Below, in pieces: positions 5,809 through 7,759 of a DNA stretch of 7,759 nucleotides (its first letter is position 1; each line of letters begins with the position of its first letter). The stretch comes from Hyphomicrobiales bacterium. GTDB taxonomy: Bacteria > Pseudomonadota > Alphaproteobacteria > Micropepsales > Micropepsaceae. The stretch covers positions 1 to 7,759 of the forward strand of contig JAFIHO010000222.1 in NCBI GenBank assembly GCA_017849395.1, read 5' to 3'. The notes below the pieces were generated by a model. That model was given only the letters and a program-made list of their open reading frames with translations, was not told where the DNA came from and searched no databases. The translations under genes were made by a program, and so were the position numbers.

Positions 5809-7759
5809 ACCGCGCAGGAAGCGCGCCCCGCGCCGGTCATCAGCGCCAGTGACGCCGCGCAGGCCACACGCGACTTCAACGCCACCTGCGCAAGCTGTCA
5901 TGGCGAGAATGCCGGCGGCGGCGACCGCGCCCCCGCGCTGATCGACAATGCGCATCTGCGCACCCTTGACGCGAGCGGGATCGAAGCCATCATCCGGGGC
6001 GGCCAGCGCGCCATGCCGCCCTTCCCGAACCTGCCGCAAGCCCAACTGACCAGGCTCGCCACCTGGCTCCACTCCCTGAATATCTCCGGCCTTCAATCAG
6101 CGCCGCCCGAACAGGTCGCGGCGGGCGAGGCCTATTTCTTTGGCGCGGGCGGTTGCGGCGGTTGCCACATGGTGCGCGGCCGCGGCGCCTCCAACGGTCC
6201 CGACCTGTCAGCCATAGCGGCGCGTTCCACCCGCGCGGAAATGGAACAGTGGCTGGACAATCCCACGTCGCTCATGGGCGTCAAGTCGCTGTCCATCTGT
6301 CCGGGCTGGGCATTTTGCCCCGATTTCCAGTGGGCGATGCAGACGGTGCGCCTGAAATCGGGTGAAACCCTGCGCGGTTTCGCGCGGCGGCGGACGGACC
6401 ACGACGTCGCGTTGCAGACGCTGGACGGCAAGTTCCGCATGATCGCCATGACCGGCGTGACGTCCATCGGACAGGACAAGCAATCCTACATGCCGGTGTT
6501 CCGCGGCTCGGCCGGCGAGCGCGCCGCGCTTCTGGCCTATCTGGGCACGCTGGGCGGCATCAATGCGGGGCCCGTGGCGCATGTCAGCAAGCCGACGACC
6601 CAGGCCGACATCGATGCGGTGATGAATCCGAAATCCGGTGAATGGGTGACCTATAATGGCCGCCGCGATGGCAACCATTACAATCCGCTGTCGCAGATCA
6701 ACACCAAGAATGTCACCCGCCTCCAGCCGCAATGGACCTTCGTGCCGGGCGGCGTGGGTCTGGAAGGCGAGCCCATCGTGGCGGACGGCATCATGTATAT
6801 CACGGGCGGCCCGCAGGTCTGCGCGCTGGATGCGCGCACCGGCCTTTCCATCTGGTGCACGCCGCGCACCAACGGTCTTGGCGTGCGGCGCGAGTCCGCC
6901 AACCGGGGCGGGGCAGGGCGTCCGCCGCCGCCGCCCGTCGCGGCAGGTCCCAATCGCGGCGTCGGAATCCTCGGCGACCGGCTGTTCTATACCTCCGACG
7001 ACGCTTACCTCGTGTGCCTGAATCGTCTGACCGGCGCGGTGATGTGGAGCCAGCCTCTTGCCGAACCGTCGGAGAAGGGCAGGGTCTATACCTCCGCCTC
7101 GGTGATGGTCGTGAACAACCTCGTCATCACCGGCATCGCGGGCGGCGACAGCCCGATGCGCGGCTTCCTGGTCGCCTTCGACGCCGATACCGGCAAGGAG
7201 GCCTGGCGCTTCTACACAATCCCCAAGCCGGGCGAACCCTTGTCCGAAACCTGGGTTGGCCGCGCATTGCCGACCGGCGGCGGCGCCACCTGGGAAACCG
7301 GTTCCTACGACCCGGAAACAGGCATGCTCTATTGGGCCGTCGGCAATCCCTATCCCGACACCGATCCATCGGAGCGCGGCGGCACCAATCTCTACACCAA
7401 TTCGGTGATCGCGCTGGACGCGATGACCGGCAAGTTCAAATGGCACTATCAGTTCGTGCCCTACGACACCCATGACTGGGACGCCACCGAACCTATGGTG
7501 CTGGCGGACGCGATGTGGAAGGGAAAGCCGCGCAAGCTGCTCCTGTCGGCGCAGCGCAGCGGCGTGTTCTATGTGCTTGATCGTACCACTGGCGAGTTCC
7601 TGCTCGCCAAGCCCTTCGTGAAGAAACTGACATGGGCGGACAGCTTCGACCCCAAGACCGGCGAGGCGCATCTGGTTCCCGGCAACATTCCGAACGAGGA
7701 AGGCGTCAAGACCTGTCCGGGCGTGCGCGGCGCGACCAACTGGTATCCCAGCGCCTACA
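5743..7759 (+). CDS. Secreted di-heme cytochrome c / PQQ dehydrogenase fusion, 3' partial
   Basis: The 672 visible codons have no stop; the 3' end lies outside. GTG at 5743 has GGAG (5733-5736) 6 nt upstream. Residues 1-24 are a Sec leader (MKKLAIGLVAACGIAAVSFLHVTA). Cytochrome domain 1 has C49-A-S-C52-H53 and likely axial Met91 (AMPPF). Domain 2 has C138-G-G-C141-H142 and a later SYMPVF axial Met, with the GETLRGFARR...LDGKFR insert seen in some cytochromes next to quinoproteins. From W301 (WVTYNGRRDGNHYNPLSQIN) a quinoprotein beta-propeller begins: MRGFLVAFDADTGKEAWRF (472-490), GGATWETGSYDP (513-524), GNP with N535, and D578-W-D580, ending at CPGVRGATNWYPSAY. It probably oxidises an alcohol, aldose or polyol in the periplasm and passes electrons to its hemes. 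The vicinal Cys pair of methanol dehydrogenase is absent; a Pro-rich insert (393-402) stands there. The substrate is unknown. Confidence 0.9.
   Translation, partial: MKKLAIGLVAACGIAAVSFLHVTAQEARPAPVISASDAAQATRDFNATCASCHGENAGGGDRAPALIDNAHLRTLDASGIEAIIRGGQRAMPPFPNLPQAQLTRLATWLHSLNISGLQSAPPEQVAAGEAYFFGAGGCGGCHMVRGRGASNGPDLSAIAARSTRAEMEQWLDNPTSLMGVKSLSICPGWAFCPDFQWAMQTVRLKSGETLRGFARRRTDHDVALQTLDGKFRMIAMTGVTSIGQDKQSYMPVFRGSAGERAALLAYLGTLGGINAGPVAHVSKPTTQADIDAVMNPKSGEWVTYNGRRDGNHYNPLSQINTKNVTRLQPQWTFVPGGVGLEGEPIVADGIMYITGGPQVCALDARTGLSIWCTPRTNGLGVRRESANRGGAGRPPPPPVAAGPNRGVGILGDRLFYTSDDAYLVCLNRLTGAVMWSQPLAEPSEKGRVYTSASVMVVNNLVITGIAGGDSPMRGFLVAFDADTGKEAWRFYTIPKPGEPLSETWVGRALPTGGGATWETGSYDPETGMLYWAVGNPYPDTDPSERGGTNLYTNSVIALDAMTGKFKWHYQFVPYDTHDWDATEPMVLADAMWKGKPRKLLLSAQRSGVFYVLDRTTGEFLLAKPFVKKLTWADSFDPKTGEAHLVPGNIPNEEGVKTCPGVRGATNWYPSAY

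Noticed and set aside
6208..7671. A 487-codon open frame on the minus strand.
   Set aside because: It lies antisense to the clearly homologous cytochrome/PQQ gene, and its translation looks like a GC-rich shadow without a recognisable domain. Long antisense frames are expected at this GC content.

Overview
The window is a GC-rich stretch of bacterial DNA, most likely from an alphaproteobacterium. I infer this from the codon usage, the many Tat-type leader peptides, and a small periplasmic protein of a style common in Caulobacterales, Rhizomicrobium and Sphingomonadales; the genus cannot be told. No mobile element, tRNA, rRNA or CRISPR is visible. Seven protein genes fill nearly all of it, and two are cut by the window edges.

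Left block (3-1768, plus strand): the C-terminal part of a UxuA-like mannonate dehydratase, followed 26 nt later by a Tat-exported amidohydrolase-fold protein whose metal-site residues are degenerate. Middle block (1786-4436, minus strand), reading leftward: a small periplasmic protein of unknown function, an exported enolase-superfamily (mandelate racemase type) acid-sugar dehydratase-like protein, and a cytosolic 2OG-Fe(II) oxygenase-like protein. The last of these converges on the amidohydrolase with a 17-nt gap. Right block (4672-7759, plus strand): a second Tat-exported amidohydrolase with an intact metal motif, then after 33 nt a large secreted di-heme cytochrome c / PQQ dehydrogenase fusion that runs off the end. 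A 235-bp divergent intergenic region (4437-4671) separates the middle and right blocks and holds two inverted repeats that could be operators.

The content points to oxidation and breakdown of sugar acids or a related polyol or phenolic. A quinohemoprotein would oxidise an alcohol or aldose, amidohydrolase-fold lactonases (the L-fuconolactonase / LigI group) would open lactones, and two dehydratases (UxuA type and enolase type) would act on aldonic or uronic acids. The substrate is not known. The unusual feature is that both amidohydrolases, the enolase-fold enzyme and the dehydrogenase all carry export signals, so much of the route may run in the periplasm. Other points worth checking are active-site substitutions in three of the enzymes, the heme-first domain order of the dehydrogenase, and a 12-bp perfect inverted repeat that covers the dehydrogenase start codon.
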